64,000 bases of DNA from RYN-122 sp963761655 (GCA_963761655.1 CAVXHI010000011.1:558001-622000), one strand, 5' to 3'; shown: positions 1 to 11,366, counted from the stretch's first letter. The notes: generated by a model not told the origin, from the sequence alone. A program made the numbers and translations.

Positions 1-84
1 ATCGCGCCGTACGTCGTCATGATCCTCGTCCTGCTGGTCCGGCCCTCCGGGCTGTTCGGCACCCGGGAGCTGACCCGTGTCTGA
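1..84 (+). CDS. livH: Branched-chain amino-acid ABC transporter permease, LivH type (C-terminal end only)
   Basis: Only the last 27 codons are in the window, ending in TGA. The tail contains the LLVRPSGLFG motif that closes LivH/LivM-type inner-membrane permeases for branched-chain amino acids. The stop overlaps the GTG start of the next permease gene, which indicates translational coupling in one operon. The ATP-binding subunits must lie upstream, outside the window. The assignment to LivH rather than LivM rests on LivM following directly. Confidence 0.75.
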   Translation: MAPYVVMILVLLVRPSGLFGTRELTRV

Positions 85-1279
85 CACCCTCACGACCCTC
101 GGCGACGAGGTCGCCGCACCGGTCATGGACCGGGCACCCGGTGCCCGCCGCAGCTACGGCAAGCTCCTGCTCGGCCTCGCCGCCGTCCTGCTCCTGCTCG
201 CGCTGCCCTACTTCGTCGAGGCCTTCTGGCTCACCGTCGGCTTCGGCGTCTGCGGCGCGGCCATCGGCGCCATCGGCTTGAACCTGCTCGTCGGCACCAC
301 CGGCCAGCTGTCCCTGGCCCACGCGTTCTTCCTCGCCGTCGGCGCCACCACCTACGTCTTCGTGAGCGGCGAGTCCGGCGGCACCGCGACGAAGGTCAGC
401 GGCCTGGGCCTGCCGCCCGCCGTCGGCCTGGTCGCGGGTGTCCTGCTGGCGGGCGTCGCCGGGCTGCTGTTCAGCCCGCTCGCGGCCCGGCTGCGCGGCA
501 TCTACCTCGGGGTGGCGTCCCTCGGCCTGGTCTTCCTCGGCGAGCACCTGCTGAACGTGGTGACGCCGGTGACCGGCGGCTACAACGGCCGCGCCACCCC
601 GCCGTTCTCGCTGTTCGGCTTCTCGTTCACCGACTCCGACCCCGACCTGTTCGTCGGAGGCGTGCCGTTCGGCGAGGCCGAGCGCGAGTGGTACCTCGGC
701 CTCGCCCTGCTCGCCGTCGCCTGGTGGTTCGCGCACAACCTGCTGCGCAGCCGCCCGGGCCGCGCGCTGCAGACCCTGCGCGACAGCGAGACCGCCGCCG
801 CGGTGATGGGCGTCAACGTCCAGGGCTACAAGGCGCGCGTGTTCCTCGTCAGCAGCATGTACGCCGGCCTCGCCGGGGTGCTGCTCGCCCTGTCGATCGG
901 CCTGGTCTCCCCGGAGTCGTTCACCCTCGACGTCAGCGTGCTCTTCCTCGCGATGATCGTCCTCGGCGGGCTCGGCTCGGTCGGCGGCGCGGTGGCGGGC
1001 GCGGTCTTCGTGCAGGCGCTGCCACGGGTCTTCGAGCGGTACTCCGAGGCCCTGCCGTTCCTGTCCGCCCCCGGGCAGGGCGGCCTGAACGCCGCCCAGG
1101 GCGCCCGGATCCTGTTCGGCCTCGCCGTCATCCTCGTCGTGCTGTTCCAGCCCGCCGGCCTCGCCGGCCTGGCCCGCGGTCGGACCGGCCGGCGTCGCAA
1201 GGCCGCAGCGACCACCACCACCTCCACCCCGCAGACCGACACAGACCCCCGCACGACCACACAAGGGAGCACCTCATGA
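77..1279 (+). CDS. livM: Branched-chain amino-acid ABC transporter permease LivM
   Basis: 400 aa integral membrane protein. Hydrophobic segments start near residue 29 and run to about 355, followed by a Thr/basic-rich cytoplasmic tail. The family signature region GLNLLVGTTGQLSLAHAFF near residues 68-86 and the EAA-like loop around DSETAAAVMGVNV fit LivM permeases of the high-affinity Leu/Ile/Val importers. It overlaps livH by GTGTCTGA and ends in ATGA shared with the binding-protein gene, so the three genes are translationally coupled. The substrate could be another amino acid, amide or urea-like compound, because this family is broad. Confidence 0.88.
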   Translation: MSDTLTTLGDEVAAPVMDRAPGARRSYGKLLLGLAAVLLLLALPYFVEAFWLTVGFGVCGAAIGAIGLNLLVGTTGQLSLAHAFFLAVGATTYVFVSGESGGTATKVSGLGLPPAVGLVAGVLLAGVAGLLFSPLAARLRGIYLGVASLGLVFLGEHLLNVVTPVTGGYNGRATPPFSLFGFSFTDSDPDLFVGGVPFGEAEREWYLGLALLAVAWWFAHNLLRSRPGRALQTLRDSETAAAVMGVNVQGYKARVFLVSSMYAGLAGVLLALSIGLVSPESFTLDVSVLFLAMIVLGGLGSVGGAVAGAVFVQALPRVFERYSEALPFLSAPGQGGLNAAQGARILFGLAVILVVLFQPAGLAGLARGRTGRRRKAAATTTTSTPQTDTDPRTTTQGSTS

Positions 1280-2526
1280 CCCACGGCAAGCGCACGGGCG
1301 TCCTGCTCGCGGCCGCCGTCCTCGCTGCGACCGCCGGTTGCAGCACCAAGGCGTCCGACGGCGGCGGGAGCGGCACCGGAGCCGGCTCCGGCGACGTGAA
1401 GACGTCGACCGGCGTCAAGGGCAACGAGATCACCCTGGGTGTCCTCACCGACCTCACGGGCGTCTTCGCGGCCCTCGGCGCCGACATCACGCAGGCGAAC
1501 ACGCTGTTCTGGGAGCAGCAGAACGCCGGCGAGAAGGTCTGCGGGAAGTACACCGTCAAGCTCACGATCCAGGACACCGGCTACGTGCCGCAGACGGGCG
1601 TGCAGCAGTACCAGGGCATGAAGAACGAGATCCTGGCCCTGCAGCAGACCATCGGCTCGCCGCTGAACACAGCGCTGGCCCCGAACTTCACGACCGACAA
1701 GATGGTCAACATCCCGTCCGCGTGGGCCCGCAACCTCACCGAGACCGAGGGCAACATCGTCGCCGGCGCGACCTACGACGTCGAGCTCTACAACGGGCTG
1801 CAGTACGCGCTCGACAAGGGCCTGATCAAGAAGGGCGACAAGCTCGGCCACATCTACTTCGAGGGCGAGTACGGCGCCAACGGCCTCGCAGGTGCGAAGG
1901 CCTTCGCGAGCAAGAACGGCCTGACCGTCGTCGAGCAGAAGATCAAGTCGACGGACACCGACATGAGCTCGCAGGTCACGGCGCTCAAGAGCCAGGGGGT
2001 CAAGGCGATCGCCCTGACCGTCGGCCCGAAGCAGACCGGTTCGGTGGCCGCCGTCGCCGCGCAGTCGGGCCTCGACGTCCCGCTGATCGGCAACAACCCG
2101 GTGTTCTCGCCGGCGCTGCTCAAGAGCCCGGCCGCCGCCGCGCTCAAGAAGAACCTGATCGTCGCGTCGCCGGCAACTCCTTCGTGCAGAACGACCAGCT
2201 GCTCAAGGACTACACCGCCAAGTACGCGGGGGCCACCCCGAGCCTGGGTGTCGTCGTCGGCTACGGCGGACGCCGAGGTCATGAAGCAGATCCTCGAGAA
2301 GGCCTGCGAGAGCAAGGACCTCACCCGCGACGGCGTCCTGGCCGCCAAGAAGTCGCTGACGAACGTCGACACCGCCAGCCTGCTCGTGCCGCTCGACCTG
2401 TCGCTCGGCGCGGCGAAGAGCCCGAGCCGCAAGAGCTTCATCCTGCAGCCGGCCGACGTCGCGGGTGGCGCCAAGCTGCTCGGCGACGACGCGGTCGAGG
2501 CGCCGGACGCCTCCGTCCTGCCGTAG
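1276..2526 (+). CDS. ABC transporter substrate-binding lipoprotein (LivK-like), with an internal double frameshift
   Basis: Periplasmic-binding-protein fold type I family (Leu/Ile/Val-binding). The N-terminus has a lipoprotein signal with lipobox TAGC, then a Gly/Ser linker and ITLGVLTDLTGVFAALG near residue 54. The frame starting at the ATG stays open for 416 codons, but between about 2165 and 2268 the conserved sequence (AGNSFVQNDQLLKDY ... VVVGYG) is in the +2 frame. Two roughly compensating indels therefore scramble about 35 residues near positions 297-331. The gene may be mutated, or the assembly may carry small indels. It follows livM with ATGA overlap and ends at a strong hairpin. Confidence 0.8.
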   Translation: MTHGKRTGVLLAAAVLAATAGCSTKASDGGGSGTGAGSGDVKTSTGVKGNEITLGVLTDLTGVFAALGADITQANTLFWEQQNAGEKVCGKYTVKLTIQDTGYVPQTGVQQYQGMKNEILALQQTIGSPLNTALAPNFTTDKMVNIPSAWARNLTETEGNIVAGATYDVELYNGLQYALDKGLIKKGDKLGHIYFEGEYGANGLAGAKAFASKNGLTVVEQKIKSTDTDMSSQVTALKSQGVKAIALTVGPKQTGSVAAVAAQSGLDVPLIGNNPVFSPALLKSPAAAALKKNLIVASPATPSCRTTSCSRTTPPSTRGPPRAWVSSSATADAEVMKQILEKACESKDLTRDGVLAAKKSLTNVDTASLLVPLDLSLGAAKSPSRKSFILQPADVAGGAKLLGDDAVEAPDASVLP

Positions 2527-2540
2527 GCCCCTGCACGGCG

Positions 2541-2576
2541 AAGGCCCCCTCCCGCAGCGTCGCGGGAGGGGGCCTT
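2541..2576. terminator. Bidirectional intrinsic terminator between convergent genes
   Basis: A perfect 15-bp inverted repeat (AAGGCCCCCTCCCGC, 6-nt loop, exact complement) lies 14 nt after the ABC operon stop and 18 nt before the stop of the oppositely oriented GGDEF/EAL gene. The AA/TT ends could serve both strands. There is no long U-tract, as is usual in high-GC actinobacteria. Confidence 0.85.
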
Positions 2577-2594
2577 CGTGCTGTCCCGTGCCTG

Positions 2595-5180
2595 TCAGCG
2601 CAGCAGGCCGTCGCCGTCGCCCGCCGGGACCGGGCGCCCGTAGTGGTAGCCCTGGGCCTCGTCGCAGGACAGGTCGACCAGGCGCGCGGCCTGGTCGGCC
2701 CGCTCCACGCCCTCCACCGCCACGAGCAGCCCCAGGCTGCGGGCCAGCGCGACCAGCGCGTCCGGCAGGTTCGCGCTGCGTGCCGACGACGCGGCGTCAC
2801 CCAGGACCGAGGCCGGGATCTTCACGCTGTGCAGCGGCAGCTCCCCGAGCCGCTGCAGGGGCACCGACGAGGCGCCGAAGTCGTCCAGGGCGAAGCGGAC
2901 GCCGAGGTCGGCCAGCTGGCCCATAGCCCGGCGCAGCACCGGGTCCGGCTGCTGCAGCGCGGCTCCCCCGACCTCCAGCACCAGCCGGGTGCCAGGCAGG
3001 CCCGCTGCCCGCAGCGCCGCCGCGACGGCGTCGGTCAGGCCGCCGTCGCGCAGCTCGGCGTCGGTGAGGTTGACGTTCACGGCGAGGCCCGCGGCGCGCT
3101 CGTCCTCGTCCCAGGCCCGCACCTGGTGCAGCGCGGTGGTGAGGACGTCGTGCCCGAGCCCGACCATGCGTCCGAGCCGGTCGGCCAGCGGGACGAACTC
3201 GTGCGGCAGCACCAGGCCGAGGTCGGGGTGCCTCCAGCGGGCCAGCGCCTCCACGCCGACCACGCGGCCGTCCGCGGGGTGGATCCGCCGCTGGTAGTGC
3301 ACCTCGAGGCTGCCGGGCAGGACCGGCGCCTGCAGGCCCTGCACCAGCACGGTGACGCGGTCGTGCACCTCCGCGCGCGGGGGCTCCTCGACCTCGGCGA
3401 CGCTCCAGTGCGCCCCCGGGGAGCGCTTGGCCACGTACATGGCCCGGTCCGCGGCGTCGAGCAGGGCGCCGGCGTCCTGCCCGGCGCGCGCGACCGCGAC
3501 CCCCACCGAGGACGTCAGCCGGACCGTGGACGCGCCGTGGGTGACGGGCATCGACAGCGCGTCGACGACCCGGGCCGCGACCAGGGTGGCCCGGTCCTGG
3601 CCGTCGAGCCCACGGACGAGCACCGCGAACTCGTCGCCACCGAGACGGGCGGCGAGGTCGCCTCCGCGCAGCAGTGCGGTCAGCCGCTCCCCCGACGTCC
3701 GCAGGAACGCGTCGCCGACCGCGTGGCCCAGCTGGTCGTTGAGCTGCTTGAAGCCGTCGACGTCGATGTAGAGGACCGCGACCGAGCCCTCGGCCTCCCG
3801 CTGGGCGAGCGCCACCTCGACCTGCGCCTCGAAGGCGGCCCGGCGCAGGAGCCCGGTGAGCTCGTCACGGCCCACCAGCTCCTCGAGCCGACGTGCGTCC
3901 TGCCTCGACGCCGCGAGCTGCTCGCGCAGCAGCCGGTTGGTCAGCACGCGGCCCAGCTGGGCGGCCAGCGCCTCGAGCAGGCGCAGGTCGGCGGCGTCGA
4001 AGCGGCGGGCGCCGCGGGCGCGGCCCGAGACCGCGAGGGCGCCCACGACGTGGCCGGCGACCTGCACGGGCGCGCTCACGAGGTCGAGGTAGCCGCGGGC
4101 CAGCAGGAAGCGGGCGAGCTCGGGGGCGAACGCCGACAGGTCGGTGCCGGGCAGGGTCGGCAGCAGCAGCGGGGCCCGCAGTGCCGGCAGCGCCTGGCGG
4201 GCCAGCACGTCGGGGACCGGTGGTGCCTGCAGACGGTCGTCGCGCAGGTGCAGCATGCTCAGCGTGCGGCCGCCCTTGCGCTTGCCCGCGGGCCGCCCGT
4301 CCAGCAGCAGCTCCCCCCGGCTCCCGCCGAGACCCTCGACGGCCGACGCGAGCAGGGCCCGCGCCGGGTCGGCGTCCGCGACGGCGTCGGTCCCGCTGAG
4401 GAGCTCGAGGTCGGCCCGGGCGCGACCGCCGCGGGCAGCCGCGAGCAGGAGCAGGGCGGCCGCCGCTGCGGGCCCGAGCAGCAGCAGCGGCAGGGCCGCC
4501 GAGCCGGCCACCCGGCCCAGCAGGACGCCCGCGACGGCGATGCCGGACCGGAGGGTGGGGGCGGCCAGGGCTGCGGCGGCGGCCAGGACCGCGGCGGGCC
4601 GGTGCCGGCCGGCGGTCTCCTGCCCGTCGGTCAGGGTGGACAGGGCGAGGGACAGCGCGTCGCGGACGCCGGCGGCGACCAGGACCGACACGAGGACCGC
4701 CCAGGCGCCCGACCACGCCGTGCCCGTGGTCGGCACCGTGCCGCCCCCGCGCAGGACCTGGCACAGCGCCAGCCCGGTGGCGGCGCCGAGGGCGGCGACG
4801 GCGGTGTCGCCCGCGGTGCGCCACGGGGGGACGTCGCGGGTGAGCGCGGTCGCGACGAGCGTCCCGAGGGCGACGCCGAGCAGGACCGCCGCCGGCGACG
4901 TGAGCAGCAGGCCGGCGGCGAGCACCGCGCTGTGCAGCCCGACGGCGTGCAGCGGGCGCCGCCACGGGACGGGCACGGCGAGCAGGTGGGCCGCGGCGGT
5001 GCCGACGGCGACCAGGACCAGGCCGCGTCCGACCGCGGCGCCCGGCTCCCGCAGGCCCGACCCGGCCAGCCACAGCAGCCCCGTCAGCACCACGGCCGTG
5101 ACCGTGAGCAGGAGCGGCGAGAGGTCGGCGCGGGCGTCCCACAGGTCCACAGGCCTGACTCGTCGCACTGCGTCCCTCAC
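2595..5180 (-). CDS. Membrane GGDEF/EAL protein with GAF-like domain (c-di-GMP turnover)
   Basis: About 861 aa. The N-terminal ~280 residues hold several hydrophobic membrane segments, followed by a GAF-like region, a GGDEF domain and a C-terminal EAL domain. The GGDEF domain looks competent: LGGDEF is intact and an RGGD inhibitory site lies five residues before it. The EAL domain has the EAL motif (GVEALARW), NVNL, DDFG, VEGVE and QGY, but the second Glu of the ExxE motif is Gly (LEVGG) and the Asp after the conserved Lys is Pro (VKIP). Its phosphodiesterase activity is therefore uncertain. The start is ambiguous: GTG at 5180, 5168 or 5150, with no clear Shine-Dalgarno. Confidence 0.85.
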   Translation of the reverse strand: MRDAVRRVRPVDLWDARADLSPLLLTVTAVVLTGLLWLAGSGLREPGAAVGRGLVLVAVGTAAAHLLAVPVPWRRPLHAVGLHSAVLAAGLLLTSPAAVLLGVALGTLVATALTRDVPPWRTAGDTAVAALGAATGLALCQVLRGGGTVPTTGTAWSGAWAVLVSVLVAAGVRDALSLALSTLTDGQETAGRHRPAAVLAAAAALAAPTLRSGIAVAGVLLGRVAGSAALPLLLLGPAAAAALLLLAAARGGRARADLELLSGTDAVADADPARALLASAVEGLGGSRGELLLDGRPAGKRKGGRTLSMLHLRDDRLQAPPVPDVLARQALPALRAPLLLPTLPGTDLSAFAPELARFLLARGYLDLVSAPVQVAGHVVGALAVSGRARGARRFDAADLRLLEALAAQLGRVLTNRLLREQLAASRQDARRLEELVGRDELTGLLRRAAFEAQVEVALAQREAEGSVAVLYIDVDGFKQLNDQLGHAVGDAFLRTSGERLTALLRGGDLAARLGGDEFAVLVRGLDGQDRATLVAARVVDALSMPVTHGASTVRLTSSVGVAVARAGQDAGALLDAADRAMYVAKRSPGAHWSVAEVEEPPRAEVHDRVTVLVQGLQAPVLPGSLEVHYQRRIHPADGRVVGVEALARWRHPDLGLVLPHEFVPLADRLGRMVGLGHDVLTTALHQVRAWDEDERAAGLAVNVNLTDAELRDGGLTDAVAAALRAAGLPGTRLVLEVGGAALQQPDPVLRRAMGQLADLGVRFALDDFGASSVPLQRLGELPLHSVKIPASVLGDAASSARSANLPDALVALARSLGLLVAVEGVERADQAARLVDLSCDEAQGYHYGRPVPAGDGDGLLR

Positions 5181-5248
5181 GGTCTGGTCCAGGTGTTGCC
5201 GGTGCAACGAGTCGTCCGCGTTCTGGTGACGCAGAGCGACGACCGGAG

Positions 5249-5737
5249 TCAGACGAGCGTGCGGAGCACCTCGCCCTGCCTGCCGATCAGCTTCTCGACC
5301 AGAGGGGCCAGGAAGCCCTCGGCCTTGCCGCCCAGCAGCGGGACCCCGACCTTGACGTGCCCCTCGACGACCCACCGGGCGCCCGTGCCGGACGGCTCGA
5401 CCCGGGTGCTGCCCCTGATCTCGCCGGGGCTGCCGGGGAACGCGACCTCCCAGGTGCCGCTCCGCACGCCGTCGACCTCGGGGCCCCAGACGTCGGTCTG
5501 GGTCACGGTCCCGTCCTTCGGGGCGAACCTCGACAGGAACGACGGGATCCCGGCGGGGAGGTTGCGCCGCTGCACCACCCGGACGCCGCCGTCGGGCAGC
5601 TCCTCGCGCGACACCTGGGTGCTGCCGTCCTTGAGCCGCGCGTCGTTGGCCGGCGACCAGTCGGGGCCGGTCATGGCGGCGAAGACGGTCGGGACGTCGG
5701 CGTCGACCTCGACCTCGGCGTGCAGGGGCTTGCTCAC
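5249..5737 (-). CDS. DUF2505 domain protein (SRPBCC/START-like fold)
   Basis: 162 aa. The pattern (charged beta start, VFAAMTGPDWSPA near residue 18, ending in a long amphipathic helix GFLAPLVEKLIGRQ) fits DUF2505, an actinobacterial family predicted to have the START-like helix-grip fold that binds hydrophobic ligands. No signal peptide is seen, so it is likely cytosolic. The GTG start is fixed by a GGAGGT ribosome site 7 nt upstream. It lies downstream of icd on the same strand, separated from it by a hairpin. The true ligand and function are unknown. Confidence 0.8.
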   Translation of the reverse strand: MSKPLHAEVEVDADVPTVFAAMTGPDWSPANDARLKDGSTQVSREELPDGGVRVVQRRNLPAGIPSFLSRFAPKDGTVTQTDVWGPEVDGVRSGTWEVAFPGSPGEIRGSTRVEPSGTGARWVVEGHVKVGVPLLGGKAEGFLAPLVEKLIGRQGEVLRTLV

Positions 5738-5756
5738 AGGGGACCTCCGGGAAGGG

Positions 5757-5792
5757 CGACGGCCGCCGGACCTCTCGGGTCGGCGGCCGTCG
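5757..5792 (-). terminator. Hairpin after icd
   Basis: An inverted repeat (CGACGGCCGCCGGACC paired with GGTCGGCGGCCGTCG, one bulged G, short loop) lies between the icd stop and the downstream DUF2505 gene. It is probably the icd terminator or an attenuator reducing read-through. Confidence 0.7.
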
Positions 5793-5804
5793 TCGCGGGC
5801 GCGG

Positions 5805-7988
<2,184 letters not shown>

Positions 7989-8025
7989 CAGAGGCTCCAG
8001 GCCGGCTCGGGACGGGACGTGCAGA

Positions 8026-8056
8026 GGGCGGGGAGGGCACGTCGCCCTCCCCGCCC
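8026..8056 (-). terminator. Intrinsic terminator after mdh
   Basis: A perfect 13-bp stem (GGGCGGGGAGGGC with its exact complement) around a 5-nt loop sits 9 nt past the mdh stop and ends transcription before icd. Confidence 0.85.
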
Positions 8057-8065
8057 GGGGTGCTG

Positions 8066-9070
8066 CTAGATCAGGCCGAGCTCGCGGACGGCGTCGCGCT
8101 CCTCGACCAGCTCGGCGACGGAGGCGTCGATCTTGGCGCGGGAGAAGTCGCTGACCTCGAGGCCCTGGACGATCTCCCACTCGCCGCCCGTGCTGGTGCA
8201 CGGGAAGGAGCTGATGATGCCCTCGGGGACGCCGTAGGAGCCGTCGCTCATGATCGCGGCGGAGGTCCAGTCGCCCTCGGGGGTGCCGTTCACCCAGTCG
8301 TGGACGTGGTCGACGGCGGCGTTGGCGGCGGACGCGGCGCTGCTCGAGCCGCGCGCCTCGATGATGGCCGCCCCGCGCTTGGCGACGGTCGGGATGAACG
8401 TGTCCTCGAGCCACGTGCGGTCGCCGACGACCTCCTCGGCGGGCGTGCCGCCGATCGTGGCCTGGCTCCAGTCCGGGTACTGGGTGGCGCTGTGGTTGCC
8501 CCAGATCGTGAGGTGCTGGATGTCCTTGACCGACGACCCGGTCTTGGTGGCCAGCTGCGACAGGGCGCGGTTGTGGTCCAGGCGCGTCATCGCGGTGAAG
8601 CGGCTGCCCGGGATGTCGGGGGCGTGCGAGGCGGCGATCAGCGCGTTCGTGTTGGCCGGGTTGCCGACCACGAGGACGCGGATGTCGCTGGCCGCGCCGG
8701 CGTTGAGGGCCTCGCCCTGGGGCTTGAAGATGCCGCCGTTGGCGGACAGCAGGTCGCCGCGCTCCATGCCCGCGGTGCGGGGGCGGGCGCCGACGAGCAG
8801 GGCGACGTTGGCGCCGTCGAAGGCGGCCTTGGCGTCGGAGGTGATGTCGATGCCGGTCAGCAGCGGGAACGCGCAGTCGTCGAGCTCCATCGCGGTGCCC
8901 TGGGCGGCCTTGAGGGCCGGCTCGATCTCGAGCAGGCGCAGGCGCACCGGGGTGTCCGGCCCGAGCAGCTGGCCGGAGGCGATGCGGAACAGCAGCGCGT
9001 AGCCGATCTGACCGGCCGCTCCGGTGACGGTGACGTTGACGGGGGTCTTTCCAGGGGCACTGCTGGCCAT
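8066..9070 (-). CDS. mdh: Malate dehydrogenase (NAD)
   Basis: 334 aa. It interconverts malate and oxaloacetate in the TCA cycle. The NAD-binding GAAGQIGY motif is near residue 18, the substrate-loop arginines are in GARPRTAGMERGD, VVGNPANTNAL is near residue 135, and the catalytic His is in IWGNHSATQYPD near residue 190. The pattern is that of the cytosolic-type MDH group common in actinobacteria. The ATG start has GGAG upstream. It is followed on the same strand by a terminator and then icd, so two TCA genes sit side by side. Confidence 0.95.
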   Translation of the reverse strand: MASSAPGKTPVNVTVTGAAGQIGYALLFRIASGQLLGPDTPVRLRLLEIEPALKAAQGTAMELDDCAFPLLTGIDITSDAKAAFDGANVALLVGARPRTAGMERGDLLSANGGIFKPQGEALNAGAASDIRVLVVGNPANTNALIAASHAPDIPGSRFTAMTRLDHNRALSQLATKTGSSVKDIQHLTIWGNHSATQYPDWSQATIGGTPAEEVVGDRTWLEDTFIPTVAKRGAAIIEARGSSSAASAANAAVDHVHDWVNGTPEGDWTSAAIMSDGSYGVPEGIISSFPCTSTGGEWEIVQGLEVSDFSRAKIDASVAELVEERDAVRELGLI

Positions 9071-9158
9071 GCCGGCTCCAGGTCATCGAGGGCGCGCGGT
9101 GCGGGGTGCGTGCGTCCCCGACACCCTAGGACGCGTCCCGGAGCCCGCCGACGGCGGT

Positions 9159-11354
9159 CTAGAAGGTCGGGCGCGGCCGCGGCGAGCTCGGAGCCGGACG
9201 CGGCGAGGCCCGGGTCGGGGACGGCGAGGGCCGCGGTGCCGCCGTCGTCGGGCGGGGAGCCGTCGTCGGTCGCGGGCCCGCCGCGGTCGGGCGCGGCGAG
9301 GGCTTCGGCGAGGGCTTGGGCGAGGGCTTCGGTGAGGGCTTGGGCGTCGGCTTGGGCGAGGGCTTCGGCGTGAACTGCGGCGGACGGGGGCTCGGCGGCG
9401 GGCTGGGTGCCGTCGATGCCCTGGGTGGCGGCGACGGGCTGGGCGGACCGCTGGCCGAGGACCCGGGGGCCGCCGCGGTCGGCCCGGTCGGCGCGGTCGG
9501 CCGGACGACGACGGGGGCCGGCGGTGCCTCGACCACGACGGGAGCCCGCGCGACGACGCCGCCGGCCCGGGCGACCACGACCGCGCGCCCGGGGGCCCGG
9601 CCGCGGACCACGCCGCCCTGGTTCTGCAGGACCGCCGGGTCGGAGGACCGGATCGAGATGCCGCGGACGGCGGCGCCGGTCGCGACCCGGCCGTCGGACA
9701 GCCGGCCGCTGACCGTGAGGCGAGCCGTCTCCCCCACTGCGAGGCGCAGCGTCGCCGGGGTGAGCGTCAGGCGCAGCAGGCGGACGGCCGGAGCAGCGCC
9801 CCGCTCGCTGTCGTACGCCCGCCGCTCCTGCTCGGCCGCCGCGGCGAGCGCCGCCAGGCCGCTCTCGGTGGTGACCGGCTCGCGGAGGTCGGCGTCGTAC
9901 TCCCAGCCGCGGGCGCCTGCCGGCGGGAGCCTGGCGAGGTCGTAGCGGACGACGGGGTCGCGCCGGACGACCGTGCTCGGCTCGGGCTTGAAGCGCAGCT
10001 GCCCGACGTCGGACGCCACCACCTTCGGCACGACCTCGTCGACGCCCGCACTGACCGTGCGCGCGGTGTCGTTGGTGACGCGGGTGGCGCTGTGCAGGTG
10101 CCGGCCGTCCAGGCTCAGGGTCCAGGTGCGGTCGACGACCAGCCGGTCGGGCCGGACCTCGGCCGGGAACTGGTACGGCGGGACCTGCACGGGCGCGGCC
10201 GGCGGTGCGAGGGCCGCGGGGGTGCCGCTGGAGCGCGACGACACCAGGGCGACGAGTCCGGCGAGCAGGGCCAGCACCACCACGACCGCCCCGCCGACCA
10301 GGGCGGCGCTGCGGCGGCTGGTCCCTGGCCCGTCGGGATCGTCGGACCGGGGCCGCAGGACGACGGCAGGGGCGGCCAGCGGCGCGAGGGGCGCTGCTGC
10401 GGGCACGCGCAGGGGGACCAGCGGACGGGTGACCGCACCGGCAGCGGGCGCGGGCGCCGGCTCGACCCGGGTGGTCGGCTCCGGTGGCACGACCTGGGCG
10501 GCGGACGTCCTGACCGGCAGCACGGGCACCGGCGGAGCGTCCGGAGCGGGTGGCCCCACGGGCGGGAGGGCCACCAGGCGGTCGAGGCCGGGGACCGCCG
10601 CGAGGCTCCGGCGGGCCTGCTCCGCGCCGGGCCGGGCCGCCGGGTCGGCGTCGAGCAGGGGCAGCAGCGCGGCGGTGAGCGCCGACGGGACGCCGGCCTC
10701 GCGCAGGAGGCCCGGACCCGGGGCGTCGCTGCCGGTGAGCAGGACGCAGAGCAGCACCCCGGCCGCCCAGACGTCGTCGGCGGGGGACGGGACGGGTCCG
10801 CTGCCGGGCGGGAGGGGGACGTCGGTCGGGCGTCCGAGCAGGCCGGCCGCGCCGTAGCCGGTGACCCGGACGACCGTCCGCAGCGGCACGGACACGTCCA
10901 TGAGGACGTCGCGCTCGGACAGCGCGCCGTGCACGAGGCCGGCGGCATGGACCTCGACGAGCCCCGACAGCACCTCCAGCACGGTGCTCACGGCCTGCCG
11001 CGGGCTGACCGTGCCGCCCTCGGCGCGCCGGGCGTCCGCGACGACGACGGCCGGGAAGCGGTCCCGCACGAGGGCGGCGACGTCGTCGTCCCCCTCGGGG
11101 ACCAGGACGTGCAGCACCCCGACGACGTGACGGCCGGCGAGGCTGCGCAGGGCGTCGCCGCCGGAGGAGAGCCGCCGACGGACCCCGGCGTCGGCAGCCA
11201 GCTCGGGACGGAGCAGCTCGACCTCGACGGGGACGCCGTCGGCCAGCCGCGTCGCGTCGTGGCGGGCGCCGTGCGGCGTCGGGCGGCCGGCACCGGGCGT
11301 CAGGGCGTACAGCCCGCCGAGCACCGCCCCGTCCGGCACCGCCCGCTCCGTCAC
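9159..11354 (-). CDS. Membrane pseudokinase with Ig-like (Big_2) domain and Pro-rich tail
   Basis: 731 aa. Residues ~10-270 follow the Ser/Thr kinase layout, but the catalytic elements are lost: HRDLKPxN reads HGALSERD, DFG reads GYG, and the usual VAxK lysine is absent. A Pro-rich linker leads to one membrane segment near 348-368 (AALVGGAVVVVLALLAGLVA). The outside part carries a Big_2-like domain (LTPATLRLAVGETARLTVSG, ~520-600) and a tail of PKPSPKP repeats. It is probably a phospho-independent signalling or scaffold protein. The GTG start is supported by a TAGCCT box 6 nt before it. The divergently placed FHA protein could be a partner; this is inference. Confidence 0.75.
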   Translation of the reverse strand: MTERAVPDGAVLGGLYALTPGAGRPTPHGARHDATRLADGVPVEVELLRPELAADAGVRRRLSSGGDALRSLAGRHVVGVLHVLVPEGDDDVAALVRDRFPAVVVADARRAEGGTVSPRQAVSTVLEVLSGLVEVHAAGLVHGALSERDVLMDVSVPLRTVVRVTGYGAAGLLGRPTDVPLPPGSGPVPSPADDVWAAGVLLCVLLTGSDAPGPGLLREAGVPSALTAALLPLLDADPAARPGAEQARRSLAAVPGLDRLVALPPVGPPAPDAPPVPVLPVRTSAAQVVPPEPTTRVEPAPAPAAGAVTRPLVPLRVPAAAPLAPLAAPAVVLRPRSDDPDGPGTSRRSAALVGGAVVVVLALLAGLVALVSSRSSGTPAALAPPAAPVQVPPYQFPAEVRPDRLVVDRTWTLSLDGRHLHSATRVTNDTARTVSAGVDEVVPKVVASDVGQLRFKPEPSTVVRRDPVVRYDLARLPPAGARGWEYDADLREPVTTESGLAALAAAAEQERRAYDSERGAAPAVRLLRLTLTPATLRLAVGETARLTVSGRLSDGRVATGAAVRGISIRSSDPAVLQNQGGVVRGRAPGRAVVVARAGGVVARAPVVVEAPPAPVVVRPTAPTGPTAAAPGSSASGPPSPSPPPRASTAPSPPPSPRPPQFTPKPSPKPTPKPSPKPSPKPSPKPSPRPTAAGPRPTTAPRPTTAAPRPSPSPTRASPRPAPSSPRPRPTF

Positions 11355-11360
11355 GCGAGC

Positions 11361-11366
11361 AGGCTA
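11361..11366 (-). promoter_or_regulatory. Leaderless -10 box of the pseudokinase gene
   Basis: TAGCCT on the minus strand ends 6 nt before the GTG start at 11354. This matches the TANNNT -10 spacing of leaderless actinobacterial transcripts, and no Shine-Dalgarno is present. The TAG of the box is also the stop codon of the upstream DUF3017 gene. Confidence 0.55.
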
